A stretch of DNA of 64,000 nucleotides, from the NCBI RefSeq assembly GCF_030812215.1, contig NZ_JAUSSG010000001.1, forward strand, positions 1,054,001 to 1,118,000, in the 5' to 3' direction. A program made the translations under genes and the position numbers. The stretch comes from Variovorax boronicumulans. Its GTDB lineage: Bacteria; Pseudomonadota; Gammaproteobacteria; Burkholderiales; Burkholderiaceae_C. The notes under the pieces were generated by a model. That model ran no database searches. It was given only the letters and a program-made list of their open reading frames with translations, and had not been told where the DNA came from. Within the stretch, counting starts at the first letter, position 1. Each line of letters starts with the position of its first letter. Of the stretch, positions 9,469 to 18,456 are shown piece by piece.

Positions 9469-10269
9469 TTAACGCACCAATTCTGGGCCAAGCTTGGCAT
9501 CGAAAGTGTGCAACCCTTCGATCAGCTGGGTATAGGCCGCATCGAGCCGGCCGGGGTCGCCTTTGACGCCCAACTCGATGTGACGGCCGTATTGAGGGTG
9601 ATCGACGCTGGGCAGGCTGAACACCTTGATGCCCGCGTGGGTCTCCTCGATGGCCTGCATCAGGGGCGTGAGGGTGGCTTCCATCGCACCGAAAACGATC
9701 ACGGACTTCTCGGCGATGGCGTTGCGGGTGAAAAGCTCGGCATAACGGCTGTCGAGCACCGATTCGATCATCGGCCAGGCCATGACCGGGAAGCCCGGCA
9801 CGAAATGCACATGGTCGACGCTGAAGCCCGGGATCTTGTTGTAGGGGTTCCGGATGATCGTCGCGCCCTGCGGAAATACGCCCATGTTGAGGCGGTGGAT
9901 GTTGTCGGGCCGGTCGGGCTCGTAGGGCACGCCCTGCTCCTTGGCCGTGTCCTGCATGCGTTCGCGGATCAGCACCTCGGCTTCGGGGTGCAGCGCGAGC
10001 GGCACGCGCAGCGCCTTGGCGGCGCACTGGCGGGTGTGGTCGTCGGGCGTGGCGCCGATGCCGCCGGTCGAGAACACGATGTCGCCCGAGGCGAATGCGC
10101 GCATGAGCGCGGCGGTGATGCGCGTGGGCTCGTCGCCCACGTATTCCGCCCAGCCCAGCTGCAGGCCGCGTGCGGCAAGCAGCTCGATGACCTTGGGCAT
10201 GTGCTTGTCGGCGCGCTTGCCGGAGAGGATCTCGTCGCCGACGACGATGAGACCGAATGCGCGTGTCAT
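9469..10269 (-). CDS. Molybdopterin-binding domain protein (CinA N-terminal/MogA-like)
   Basis: A 266-residue cytoplasmic protein of the MoCF-biosynthesis fold found in MogA, MoeA and the N-terminal half of CinA. It opens with the family sequence GLIVVGDEILSGKRAD and carries the substrate-binding loop STGGIGATPDDHT and a PGFPVMAWPM loop. It lacks the C-terminal CinA deamidase domain, so it is a stand-alone competence/damage-inducible-type protein of uncertain role. Nucleotide pyrophosphatase activity is known for relatives. The start at 10269 overlaps the stop of the preceding EI24 gene (ATGA), indicating coupling. Another ATG 12 bases upstream has no better ribosome site. Confidence 0.85.
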   Translation of the reverse strand: MTRAFGLIVVGDEILSGKRADKHMPKVIELLAARGLQLGWAEYVGDEPTRITAALMRAFASGDIVFSTGGIGATPDDHTRQCAAKALRVPLALHPEAEVLIRERMQDTAKEQGVPYEPDRPDNIHRLNMGVFPQGATIIRNPYNKIPGFSVDHVHFVPGFPVMAWPMIESVLDSRYAELFTRNAIAEKSVIVFGAMEATLTPLMQAIEETHAGIKVFSLPSVDHPQYGRHIELGVKGDPGRLDAAYTQLIEGLHTFDAKLGPELVR

Positions 10270-11153
10270 GGTGAACCCCATTGAGAAAGAGCGGCCTGGT
10301 TGGCTTCGGCCGCCTCGAGGGCGGGCGTGCCGCCTCCGGCTGAGGCCAGCGCCGCGGCGCGCTGCGTGCGCAGCTGGGCCAGGGCATCGAGGCAATAGTG
10401 TGCGAACCAGAGTGCCGAGAAGGCGAAGACCAATGTGTAGATCCAGATGGCGATCGGCACCAGCACGAAGAAGGCGGCGGCGAACAGCAATCCCGAAGCC
10501 CAGACGATGCTCGGTGCGGCACCGAGGTAACCGCACAGCACGCCGATGCACAGGAGTGGCAGCCGATGCGCGCGCAGCAGCGTGGCGCGCTCCTCGGGGC
10601 TCGCGTGCTCGGCGAGCGCATCGAAGCTCATGACGCGGTAGGTGAGCCAGCCCCAGATGAGCGGCGGAAGAATCAGCACCAGCGGCGGAATGAGCCAGAG
10701 CGGCATCGAGACCACCAGTGCCAGCAGCGCGAGGAGGGTCACGCCGAGCGAACGGGCCACGCTGCCGAGGAACGAGGCGCCCTTCTTCTGTTCCAGCGAC
10801 GGAAAGCGGCGCTCGCCCACGAGCTTGGTGAGCGCCGGGGACATCAGGCCCGCCACGATCAGGAGCGACACCACCACGATCAGCGGCGTGGCGGCGAAAA
10901 CCACCACCAGCGAGGCCAGCACGAAGGTCACGTCGCCCGAAAAAAGCCGCCCGATCCAGGCCCAGAAACTCGCGAGCAACGGCCAGGCGTCGAGCGCGCT
11001 GCGCGTCCAGGTGACGGCCGAGTCCCAATAGAAATAGCCGAGCCCCGCGGCCAGCAGCACCATCAGGCCCAGTGGCAGCAGCGACAGCACGATCACGCGC
11101 GGCAGCATGCAGTAGGCGACCGCGCGCCAGAAGGAGTCGAGGAGCAGGCGCAT
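10266..11153 (-). CDS. EI24 domain-containing membrane protein
   Basis: A 295-residue inner-membrane protein of the EI24/CysZ superfamily. About six hydrophobic segments are visible, including LGLMVLLAAGLGYFYW, VVVFAATPLIVVVSLLIVAG, LLALLALVVSMPLWLIPPLV and the pair near 230-265. The typical EI24 loop with ...YRVMSFDALAEHAS is also seen. CysZ relatives transport sulfate, but this branch is uncharacterised and no cys genes are nearby. The C-terminus is Ala/Glu-rich and soluble. ATG at 11153, opening MRLLLDSFWRAVAY, is chosen over far-upstream in-frame starts lacking similarity. It is coupled to the downstream molybdopterin-binding gene by an ATGA overlap. Confidence 0.85.
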   Translation of the reverse strand: MRLLLDSFWRAVAYCMLPRVIVLSLLPLGLMVLLAAGLGYFYWDSAVTWTRSALDAWPLLASFWAWIGRLFSGDVTFVLASLVVVFAATPLIVVVSLLIVAGLMSPALTKLVGERRFPSLEQKKGASFLGSVARSLGVTLLALLALVVSMPLWLIPPLVLILPPLIWGWLTYRVMSFDALAEHASPEERATLLRAHRLPLLCIGVLCGYLGAAPSIVWASGLLFAAAFFVLVPIAIWIYTLVFAFSALWFAHYCLDALAQLRTQRAAALASAGGGTPALEAAEANQAALSQWGSP

Positions 11154-11206
11154 GAGGCAGCGAGGATAACGCCTGGGATCGGGCCCGGGGCGATTCCGGC
11201 AGCGAT

Positions 11207-12181
11207 TCAGCCGCGGCCGACCATGCGTTTGAGGCCCAGCCACTGCTGCGCCCAGAAGCCACGGCCGTAGTCGCGCGTGCGGCCGCTTTCGTCCGGCTCG
11301 ACCTGATCGCGGATACCGGTCGGGTCGTAGCGGTCCTCGAAGTTCGCGGTGCGGAACAGCATGTCCCACCACGGCAGCAGCACGCCGAAATTGTGGCCAC
11401 CCAGCGTGCTCTTGCCGTTCGACTCATGGCCAAGGCCGATGCTGTGGTGCAGCCGGTGGAAGCGCGGGCTGATCCAGAGCCGCTCGCCGATGGCGCCGAA
11501 GCTGAGCTTCAGGTTCGCGTGCTGCAGGCTTTCGCTGAGCTGCGTGAAGGCGACGAATGCGATGAACTGCCCCGGCGCCACGCCGATCAGCTGCGCCACG
11601 ACGACGATGATCGCGTCGTGAACGATGTCGTCGAGCAGGTGGTTGCGGTCGTCGCTCCACATCGTCATCTGGCGCTGCGAGTGGTGCAGCGAATGCAGGC
11701 CCCACCACCAGTTGAACTGGTGCTGGCCGCGGTGGATCCAGTAGCCCACGAAGTCGAGCACCACGAGGTAGATGGCAAAGGCCACCACCGGCACGTCGGT
11801 CACGCCGGGCCAGACTTCGTCGAGGTGAAAGGTGCCCCAACCCGCCGTGCGCAGGCTCCCCAGCGCATCGTCAAAGAAGGGCTGCAGTGTGAAAAACAGA
11901 GCCAGGCGGAACAACCCAAGCCGGTGGATCAACGTGTAGAGCACGTCGATGCGGATCGCGTGGCGGTCGACCACCGGCTCCACCGCGCGCCAGCGCTGCA
12001 GCGGTCCGATCACAGCGAGCAGCACGACGATCTGGATGAACCCGACCAGCAGCCAGCCGGTGGCGTCGAAGGCGTCCTCGGTCCAGCCGCCCAGGCCGAC
12101 GGCGTACACCAGCGGCTGCACCGCCGTCTCGAAGAACCAGCCCTGCAGGGCGGAGAAAAGGTCCGTCAACCAGTCGATCAC
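11207..12181 (-). CDS. Sterol desaturase/fatty acid hydroxylase family protein
   Basis: A 324-residue membrane di-iron oxygenase. The three histidine clusters that bind the irons are all present: HRGQH (150-154), HSLHH (163-167) and HRLHH (242-246), plus an additional His near HNFGV. Several hydrophobic helices surround them (for example LLVGFIQIVVLLAVIG and VVAFAIYLVVLDFVGYW). Relatives hydroxylate or desaturate sterols, carotenoids or fatty acids; in a Comamonadaceae bacterium a lipid substrate is more likely than a sterol. It ends 54 bases from the EI24 gene and is preceded by the deacetylase gene after 10 bases, so it may be part of that transcript. Confidence 0.9.
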   Translation of the reverse strand: MIDWLTDLFSALQGWFFETAVQPLVYAVGLGGWTEDAFDATGWLLVGFIQIVVLLAVIGPLQRWRAVEPVVDRHAIRIDVLYTLIHRLGLFRLALFFTLQPFFDDALGSLRTAGWGTFHLDEVWPGVTDVPVVAFAIYLVVLDFVGYWIHRGQHQFNWWWGLHSLHHSQRQMTMWSDDRNHLLDDIVHDAIIVVVAQLIGVAPGQFIAFVAFTQLSESLQHANLKLSFGAIGERLWISPRFHRLHHSIGLGHESNGKSTLGGHNFGVLLPWWDMLFRTANFEDRYDPTGIRDQVEPDESGRTRDYGRGFWAQQWLGLKRMVGRG

Positions 12182-12191
12182 GAGAGCCGCC

Positions 12192-12998
12192 TCAGGGATG
12201 GGATGCGATCCAGGCGCGGTAATCCGGGTGCTGGCGCAGGGTCTGGAAGCAGAAGCCCTTGGCCTTCAGGCCGACGATCAGCGGCTCGAGATTGGCCGGC
12301 GCCCACGGGTCCTTGCGCGACCAGATGCCCAGGTGCGCGAGCAGGATGTCGCCAGGGCGGATGGTGTCCAGCGCCTGCGTCAGCAGTTTTTCGTTGCTGA
12401 ATTTCTCGCTCGGCAGCTCGTCGCCGAGGAAGCCAGCGGGCGCCCAGCCCACGTGCTCGTAGCCACAGGCCTTGGCCGCAGCCAGCAGCTTGGGCGAGGT
12501 CTTGCCGCCCGGCGCACGGTACAGCGGCAGCGGCTTCTTGCCGGTGATGAGCGCCAGGCGATCGGAGGCCTTGCTGATGTTGGCGCAGTACTCGGCGGCG
12601 GTCCAGGTGAACTCGCGGCCGGCGAACGCACCCGCCGAAGGCTTCACGCGGAAGGTCGGCGTGGTGCCCTTCAGGTCGGCGCGCCAGTAGGTGTGGTCGT
12701 AGGTGTGCGAGGCGAACTCGTTGCCCTCGGCCGCCCTCGCCTTCCACCACGGCGCCCAGTGGTTGTCAAGGCTGTCGCCGTCGGTGACGGTGCGTTCGGC
12801 GGCGGCAAAGAAGGTGACGCGCACGTCCTGGCGCTTGAGCACCTCGGCCACCAGCGGGGCGATGCCCATGTGGCCGGTGTCGAAGGTCAGGTAGACCGGC
12901 TTTTCGCACGCGCCGCCCTGCGCCCAGGCGGCGGGGACGACGGAAACAGCCATCGCCAGCGCGACGGCCCGGCGGGCGCGGCTAGATGCGCTTGGCAT
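12192..12998 (-). CDS. Secreted polysaccharide deacetylase (NodB family)
   Basis: A 268-residue protein with a signal peptide (about 1-26, ending AAWAQ) and a NodB fold. Motif 1 reads LTFDTGHM (Asp40-Thr41) where most members have TFDDG, so the metal-binding second Asp is replaced by Thr. Motif 2 is SHTYDH (His98, His102), motif 3 YRAPGG, and motif 5 ILLAHLG. Substrates of the family are N- or O-acetylated glycans. The start codon lies inside the end of the upstream beta-propeller gene (17-base overlap), linking the two in translation. ATG at 12998 is chosen because it is directly before the signal peptide. Hydrolytic activity is plausible but the altered motif leaves doubt. Confidence 0.85.
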   Translation of the reverse strand: MPSASSRARRAVALAMAVSVVPAAWAQGGACEKPVYLTFDTGHMGIAPLVAEVLKRQDVRVTFFAAAERTVTDGDSLDNHWAPWWKARAAEGNEFASHTYDHTYWRADLKGTTPTFRVKPSAGAFAGREFTWTAAEYCANISKASDRLALITGKKPLPLYRAPGGKTSPKLLAAAKACGYEHVGWAPAGFLGDELPSEKFSNEKLLTQALDTIRPGDILLAHLGIWSRKDPWAPANLEPLIVGLKAKGFCFQTLRQHPDYRAWIASHP

Positions 12999-14001
12999 GG
13001 TCAAGGGTCCAGACGCCGTGGGGCGAGCGGCCGACATTGACTTGCCGCACCACCTTCTGCGTGGCGAGGTCGACCACGGTGAGCTTCTTGGCCCAGCGCG
13101 AGGTGACGTACAGCGTCTTGCCGTCGGCCGACACGTCCATGCAGTCGGGGCCGCCGGGCACCGCGTAGGTGGCGCTGACCTTGAGCGTCGCAATGTCGAT
13201 GCGGCTGATGGTGTTGGCCACGCGGTTGCTCACGAACACGCTCTTGCCGTCGCCGGCCGAGCGGAAGGCGTGTGCGCCCTTTCCGGTCGGGATCTTGCCG
13301 ACCAGCTTGGGCTCGGTGCCGGCCACGTCGAACACCTGCACGCCGTCGCTGCCGGTCAGGCCCACGAGCAGGGTCTTGTCGTTATGGATGCCGTAGATGT
13401 CGGCCGGCATGGCGCCAGTGGCCACGCGCCAGCGGATGGTCTGCGTGGGCAGGTCGACGGCGATCATCTCGTCGCTGTCCTGCATCGTCACGTAGGCGAT
13501 GGTGCTGGTGTTGTCGATCCAGATGTGGCTGGGCGTCTTGCCCGAGGCGATGCGCTTGGCGAGCTTGAGGTCCTTGCCGTCCCAGCGGTACACGTCCACG
13601 TGGTTCAGGCGGTTGCCCGCGGTGACGAACCACTTCATGTCGCGCGAGAACTGCAGCTGGTACGGATCGATGATGCCGTAGACCACCCGCTGCACTTCCG
13701 CCGTCTTCGGGTTGAGGAAGGTGAGCGAATCGCCCGCCGAGTTGGCCACGATGACCGACTTTTCGTCGGGCGTCATGTAGATGTGGTGCGGCTCCTTGCC
13801 AGTGGGAATGCGCAGCTTCTCGGTCCAGTCGACCGGATTGATCACGCTGACGTTGGCGTCCAGCGAGTTGAGAACGAAGATCGGCGGAGGCTCCGGCGGC
13901 GCAGCGGCGGCGGTCGCATGGACCAGCAGGGCTGAAAGGGCTGTCAGGGAAGAAAACAGGAAGGCCGCGATGCGGCCGTTCGGGCGGGCTGGGAGTCGCA
14001 A
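12982..14001 (-). CDS. Periplasmic YVTN/cytochrome D1-like beta-propeller protein
   Basis: A 339-residue protein with an N-terminal signal peptide (hydrophobic stretch IAAFLFSSLTALSALLVHATAAAA). Repeating blade motifs follow, such as VSVINP..., HHIYMTPDEKSVIVAN, HAFRSAGDGKSVFVSNRV, CMDVSADGKTLYVTSRW and SPHGVWTLD, typical of seven-bladed YVTN propellers. There is no heme or catalytic motif, so it is probably a binding or scaffold protein in the periplasm. Its 3' end overlaps the deacetylase gene by 17 bases, which suggests that the pair acts together, perhaps in envelope polysaccharide handling. That role is inference. Confidence 0.85.
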   Translation of the reverse strand: MRLPARPNGRIAAFLFSSLTALSALLVHATAAAAPPEPPPIFVLNSLDANVSVINPVDWTEKLRIPTGKEPHHIYMTPDEKSVIVANSAGDSLTFLNPKTAEVQRVVYGIIDPYQLQFSRDMKWFVTAGNRLNHVDVYRWDGKDLKLAKRIASGKTPSHIWIDNTSTIAYVTMQDSDEMIAVDLPTQTIRWRVATGAMPADIYGIHNDKTLLVGLTGSDGVQVFDVAGTEPKLVGKIPTGKGAHAFRSAGDGKSVFVSNRVANTISRIDIATLKVSATYAVPGGPDCMDVSADGKTLYVTSRWAKKLTVVDLATQKVVRQVNVGRSPHGVWTLDHAKRI

Positions 14002-14092
14002 GGGGAAGGTTCCGGGAAAGAGCTGAGGATCTTAACGGTCGGCCCTGAAGGCTGGCTGACCGCTCCGGCGCTCTTTCTGCCCCCTTCTGCCT

Positions 14093-14842
14093 CTACTTTG
14101 GCGGTTTGGCGGGCTTGGCCGGCGCACGCAGCGCAGCGACCTCTTCGGCCGTCAGCCAGCGCCACTGTCCCGGCGCCAGGTCCTCGGGCAGCGCAAGGTC
14201 GCCGATGCGCGAACGGTGCAATCCCTCGACCCGGTTGCCCACCGCGGCCAGCATGCGCTTGACCTGGTGGTACTTGCCCTCGGTGAGGGTGAGCCGCAGG
14301 TGCAGCGGGCTGTCGGATTCGCAGGCGGCCGCGCGCACCGGCTTCGGGTCGTCGTCGAGCACAACGCCGGCGAGCAGCTTGGCGATCTGCGCCTCGTCCA
14401 CCGGATGCTTGGCCGTCACTTCGTAGACCTTGGGCACATGGTGCTTGGGCGAGCCCATCTTGTGGATGAACTGGCCGTCGTCGGTCATCAGCAGGAGGCC
14501 GGTGGTGTCCTGGTCGAGCCGGCCGATCGCCTGCACGCCCTGCACCGCGCCCTTGTTGGGCCGAAGCCGCAGCGGCGACGGCAGCAGCGTGTAGATGCTC
14601 GGGTAGGTCGAGGGCTTCTGCGAGCACTCGGTGCCGGCCGGCTTGTGCAGCATCAGGTAGGCCTTCTCGTGGTAGGCCCATGGCGTGCCCTGCACGGTGC
14701 AGAGCAGGCCTTCGGGGTCGAGGTCGGCGAATGGGTCCGTCTCGGCCTTGCCGCCGATGGTCACGTGGCCTTGCTGGACCAGCCCCGCGCACACGCGTCG
14801 CGTGCCGAAGCCCTGGGTGTAGAGGATGTCTTGCAGGTGCAT
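14093..14842 (-). CDS. rsuA: RsuA-family 16S rRNA pseudouridine synthase
   Basis: A 249-residue enzyme that isomerises a uridine in 16S rRNA (U516 in E. coli). It has an N-terminal S4 RNA-binding domain (MHLQDILYTQGFGTRRVC to about residue 55). The catalytic domain follows with YLMLHKPAGTECS and the catalytic Asp110 in GRLDQDTTGLLL, then the KVYEV and GKYHQVKRML motifs. The length is normal. The gene stands alone on the minus strand between the beta-propeller gene and ggt; a terminator for ggt sits just upstream of its start. Confidence 0.9.
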   Translation of the reverse strand: MHLQDILYTQGFGTRRVCAGLVQQGHVTIGGKAETDPFADLDPEGLLCTVQGTPWAYHEKAYLMLHKPAGTECSQKPSTYPSIYTLLPSPLRLRPNKGAVQGVQAIGRLDQDTTGLLLMTDDGQFIHKMGSPKHHVPKVYEVTAKHPVDEAQIAKLLAGVVLDDDPKPVRAAACESDSPLHLRLTLTEGKYHQVKRMLAAVGNRVEGLHRSRIGDLALPEDLAPGQWRWLTAEEVAALRAPAKPAKPPK

Positions 14843-14850
14843 GGGAAATG

Positions 14851-14885
14851 AAAAAGGCGGCCGCGCCAGCGTGGCACGGCCGCCC
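14851..14885 (-). terminator. Intrinsic terminator of ggt
   Basis: GGCGGCCG and CGGCCGCC form an 8-bp stem around a 13-base loop, followed on the minus strand by a five-T run. It lies 15 bases past the ggt stop and immediately before rsuA. Confidence 0.8.
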
Positions 14886-14899
14886 CTGAGTTTGCAGGA

Positions 14900-16636
14900 T
14901 CAGTAACCGGCAGCCAAACCGGTGTTGCGGCGCGGATCGTTCGCGCCGTAGAAGCGGTTGGCACCGACCGGCTTGCCACCCAGCGACGGCGCGCCGACGA
15001 TGATCGCCGCGAGGTGGTTGGCAGGCTGCGGCACCCCGAGGTTGTGGCCCATGTCGGTCAGGATCTTGCGGGTGTCGGGGCTCAGCGCAAAGGTCTCGAC
15101 GTTGGTGACGTCAGGCAGCCATTGCTGGTGGAAGCGCGGCGCATCGACGGCTTCCTGCACGTTCATGCCGTAGTCGACCACGTTCAGGATCGTGTGCAGC
15201 ACCGCCGTGATGATGCGGCTGCCGCCGGGCGTGCCGACCACGAACACCGGCTTGCCGTCCTTGGAGACGATGGTCGGGCTCATCGAGCTCAGCGGGCGCT
15301 TGCCCGGGGCGATGGCGTTGGCCTCGCCCTGCACCAGGCCGTACATGTTGGGCACGCCGATCTTGGAGGTGAAGTCGTCCATCTCGTTGTTCAGCAGCAC
15401 GCCGGTCTTGTCGGCCGTGACCTTGGCGCCGAACCAGTCGTTCAGCGTGTAGGTGACCGAGACCGCATTGCCCCACTGGTCGGTGATCGAGTAGTGGGTG
15501 GTGTTGCTGCCCTCGTGCGGCGCGACGCCCGGCTTGATGTCCTTGGAGACACCGGCCTTCTTCGGGTCGATGGCCGCGCGGATCTTCTCGGCGTAGCCCT
15601 TGTCGAGCAGGCGGTCGAGCGGGTTCTTGACGAAGTCGGGGTCGCCCAGGTAGCTGTTGCGGTCCACGTAGGCGTGGCGCATGGCTTCGATTTGATAGTG
15701 CACCGACTGCGCCGAGCGGAAGCCCAGGTCCTTGAGCGGATAGCCCTCCAGGATGTTGAGCATCTCGCAGATGATCACGCCGCCCGAACTCGGGGGCGGC
15801 GCCGACACCACGCGGTAGCCGCGGTAGTCGCATTCGACCGGCGCGAGTTCGCGCGTCTTGTACTGGTCGAGGTCGGCCTGCGTGATGATGCCCTTGCCGG
15901 CCTGGCTCGATGCCACGATGGCCTTGCCGACCCAGCCCTTGTAGAAGCCGTCGGTGCCCTTGGCGCTGATTTCCTTCAGCGTTTTTGCGAGGTCTTTCTG
16001 CACCAGCTTCTGGCCGACCTGGAAGGGCTGGCCCTTGTTCAGGAAGATCGCGCCGGAGACCGGGTCCTTCTGGAAATCGGCGGTGGAGGTCCACAGCATG
16101 TCGATGTCGCCTTGCTCCAGCGCGAAGCCCTTGTCGGCCAGCTGGATCGAGGGAGCGATGAGGTCGGCGCGCTTCATCGTGCCGTACTTCTCGCGCGCGT
16201 ATTCCATGCCCGACACCGAGCCCGGCACGCCCACGGCGAGATGGCCGTTGGTGCTCAGGCCCTTGATGACGTTGCCGTCCTTGTCCAGGTACATGTTGGC
16301 CGTGGCGGCCAGGGGTGCCTTCTCGCGGAAGTCGAGGAAAGTCTTGCGGCCATCGGCCAACTGCACGGTCATGAAGCCGCCACCGCCCAGGTTGCCCGCC
16401 GCCGGGTACACCACCGCCAGCGCATAGCCCACGGCCACGGCCGCATCGACCGCATTGCCGCCGCGCTTGAGCACATCGACGCCGACCTTGGTGGCCAGGT
16501 GCTGCGCGCTCACGACCATGCCGTGCTCGGCCGCGACCGGCGCCTGCGAGGCGGCCTGCGATGCGCCCGCTGCTGCAAGCGCGAGCGCGGCTGCGACGGC
16601 GGCACGCAGTGTCGGGGTCCATTGGGATTGCTGCAT
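14900..16636 (-). CDS. ggt: Gamma-glutamyltransferase
   Basis: A 578-residue periplasmic enzyme that cleaves or transfers the gamma-glutamyl group of glutathione and related peptides. It has an N-terminal signal peptide (Ala-rich, about 1-29) and the large-subunit motif NAVDAAVAVGYALAVV with AGNLGGGGFM. The autoprocessing site is SNTTHYS, where Thr379 becomes the N-terminal nucleophile of the small subunit. It also carries LNNEMDDF and the glycine-rich GGSRIITAVL motif. The length matches E. coli Ggt (580). It has its own terminator and a 49-base gap to the preceding methyltransferase gene, so it is probably monocistronic or the last gene of that unit. Confidence 0.95.
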   Translation of the reverse strand: MQQSQWTPTLRAAVAAALALAAAGASQAASQAPVAAEHGMVVSAQHLATKVGVDVLKRGGNAVDAAVAVGYALAVVYPAAGNLGGGGFMTVQLADGRKTFLDFREKAPLAATANMYLDKDGNVIKGLSTNGHLAVGVPGSVSGMEYAREKYGTMKRADLIAPSIQLADKGFALEQGDIDMLWTSTADFQKDPVSGAIFLNKGQPFQVGQKLVQKDLAKTLKEISAKGTDGFYKGWVGKAIVASSQAGKGIITQADLDQYKTRELAPVECDYRGYRVVSAPPPSSGGVIICEMLNILEGYPLKDLGFRSAQSVHYQIEAMRHAYVDRNSYLGDPDFVKNPLDRLLDKGYAEKIRAAIDPKKAGVSKDIKPGVAPHEGSNTTHYSITDQWGNAVSVTYTLNDWFGAKVTADKTGVLLNNEMDDFTSKIGVPNMYGLVQGEANAIAPGKRPLSSMSPTIVSKDGKPVFVVGTPGGSRIITAVLHTILNVVDYGMNVQEAVDAPRFHQQWLPDVTNVETFALSPDTRKILTDMGHNLGVPQPANHLAAIIVGAPSLGGKPVGANRFYGANDPRRNTGLAAGY

Positions 16637-16685
16637 GGGAAGTCTCCTCTTTGAGTTGGATGAAGAACGAGGGAATGGGGAACAG

Positions 16686-18281
16686 TCAGGCCGTGAGCAG
16701 TGCCTTGCGCCGCAGGTCCTTCAGGGCCAGCGCCACCTGCTCATGCGCGAATTCCTTCAGCGCCTGGGGCTCGGTCAGCGGCTTCTCGTCCTTGATGAAG
16801 CGCAGGCGATCGGCCCGCACTTCACCGGCCAGGTGCTCTGCGAGCGCTTCGTGCGAATGCGCGCCGTCGAGCAGCGGCAGCAGGCTGCGCTCCAGCAGGG
16901 TGAGACCCACCGGCTCGTGCCACTGGTTGCAGGCCTGGGCATTGGCACCGGCCGTGAGCGCCAGGCCGGGGGCGCCCCGCACGGTGGCCAGGGCCTGCGG
17001 AAGACTGGACACCTCGGTCGCCGCAGATACCGGCGTGCGACGGAACCGCAGGGCGCCAAGGATCACCAGTTCCTCGAGCATGGCCAGCACGACGCGTTCG
17101 ACCGCATCGCGTGGCTCGCCGGTGAGCTTTGCCACGGCATCGATCAGGGCTTCGGCCGACACCGACGCCGGATAGCGCGTCTCGAGCACCTGCGCCACGG
17201 CCTTGTGCGCGGGCAGGCGCAGCGTGACCTTGAGGTTGCGCATCGCATGGCAGGGCTGCTCGCGCGCATCGAGCGTCAATGCGCCACCGTCCTCGGTGGT
17301 GAACACGCCGGCGAATTCCAGGACGCGGATACGTGCCGGATCGAGGCGGTAGCGGATGTCCCTGGCACGCTCCTGCTTGACCAGCAGGGTCTGCCGGAAG
17401 GTGCGGTTGACCAGGAAATCGAGGTATTGCTCCATCATGATCTGGCTGCCGCCGCACTCGCGCAGCAGCGGATCGCGCACCTTCTCGCCGTAGTTCTGCA
17501 CGAACATGGTCGAAGGCTCGGCATCGCACAGGTAGGCCAGGCCATGGGAATCGGCGCGCGCGGCGAATTCCTTGAAGTAGCACGGCGCGTTGCACGGCTC
17601 GAGGAACTCGTGCAGCAGGTACGAGCTGTTGGCGTTGCGCACGATCGGCATGGTCTCTTCGAGCGTCTTCCTGAGCACGCTGTCCGGGCGCGCCGACTGT
17701 TCGAGGAACTCCAGCATCCCGCGTGCATAGGCCAGCTTCTCGTCGGGCGTGTCGCGCGGGCCGCCGCGCAGGATCATCGCGTCGCGCACGATCTCGCGCG
17801 CCTTCCAGCCCGGGTACACGTTGTAGCTCACGTAGGCCACGCCGTTCGGCGCGAGGTTCTCCGAGCAGATGCGCATGATCGCGTCCTGCACAGGACCCGG
17901 CACCCAGCTGTAGACGCCATGACAGACGATGTAGTCGAACTGGCCGAACGAGGCGTCGATGTCGGCGATGTTGAATGCCCTCAACTCCACATTCGACAGG
18001 CCTGCATGGGCGATGGCCGCAGCGCCTTGCGACACCTGCACGGTCGACAGGTCGACCCCGAGGGCACGCGCTTCGGGATGGCGTGCCGCGAAGGGAATCA
18101 GGTTGCCGCCGGCCGCACAACCCAGTTCGAGCACGCGGGCGGTGGCGGGAGCAGGCGCATCGAGGCCGAACAGGAAGGCCAGCGCCTCCAGGTGCTCCAT
18201 CGCGGACTGTGGGAACGGGTGCGAGTCGTAGGGCACCGTGTCGTAGTAGCTTGTCAGCGTGGAAGTCAGTGAATCCGGCAC
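16686..18281 (-). CDS. Methyltransferase with C-terminal methyltransferase regulatory domain
   Basis: A 531-residue protein. Residues 45-160 form a class I SAM-dependent methyltransferase: motif I VLELGCAAGGN, an acidic residue after ALGVDLST, and FDYIVCHGVYSWV as motif IV. This is followed by a domain (about 220-330) of the type annotated as methyltransferase regulatory domain (PF10119), containing LHEFLEPCNAPCYF, and a C-terminal helical region. Proteins of this family are common in Proteobacteria but their substrate is unknown; SAM binding is well supported and the acceptor is not. No operon partner is evident, since the upstream small gene has its own terminator. Confidence 0.85.
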   Translation of the reverse strand: MPDSLTSTLTSYYDTVPYDSHPFPQSAMEHLEALAFLFGLDAPAPATARVLELGCAAGGNLIPFAARHPEARALGVDLSTVQVSQGAAAIAHAGLSNVELRAFNIADIDASFGQFDYIVCHGVYSWVPGPVQDAIMRICSENLAPNGVAYVSYNVYPGWKAREIVRDAMILRGGPRDTPDEKLAYARGMLEFLEQSARPDSVLRKTLEETMPIVRNANSSYLLHEFLEPCNAPCYFKEFAARADSHGLAYLCDAEPSTMFVQNYGEKVRDPLLRECGGSQIMMEQYLDFLVNRTFRQTLLVKQERARDIRYRLDPARIRVLEFAGVFTTEDGGALTLDAREQPCHAMRNLKVTLRLPAHKAVAQVLETRYPASVSAEALIDAVAKLTGEPRDAVERVVLAMLEELVILGALRFRRTPVSAATEVSSLPQALATVRGAPGLALTAGANAQACNQWHEPVGLTLLERSLLPLLDGAHSHEALAEHLAGEVRADRLRFIKDEKPLTEPQALKEFAHEQVALALKDLRRKALLTA

Positions 18282-18362
18282 GAACGTCCTTTGAGGATCT
18301 GCGAAGGTTCTTGGGGGGTTGCGCTGTGAAAGCGCTGGCCGACTATAGCCTCGCGATCGGGC

Positions 18363-18390
18363 AAAAAAAACCCAGCGGTGAAGCTGGGCT
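18363..18390 (-). terminator. Intrinsic terminator of the LexA-box small gene
   Basis: CCCAGC/GCTGGG stem with a 6-base loop, followed on the minus strand by an eight-T run. It lies about 65 bases beyond the stop of the 82-residue minus-strand gene, which supports that this gene is transcribed as its own unit. Confidence 0.8.
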
Positions 18391-18456
18391 CAAGCCTTTC
18401 TGCTGGCATGGCATCAAGGACCCCACACAGGTGGCTGGCGGGGGACGGCTGACCCG

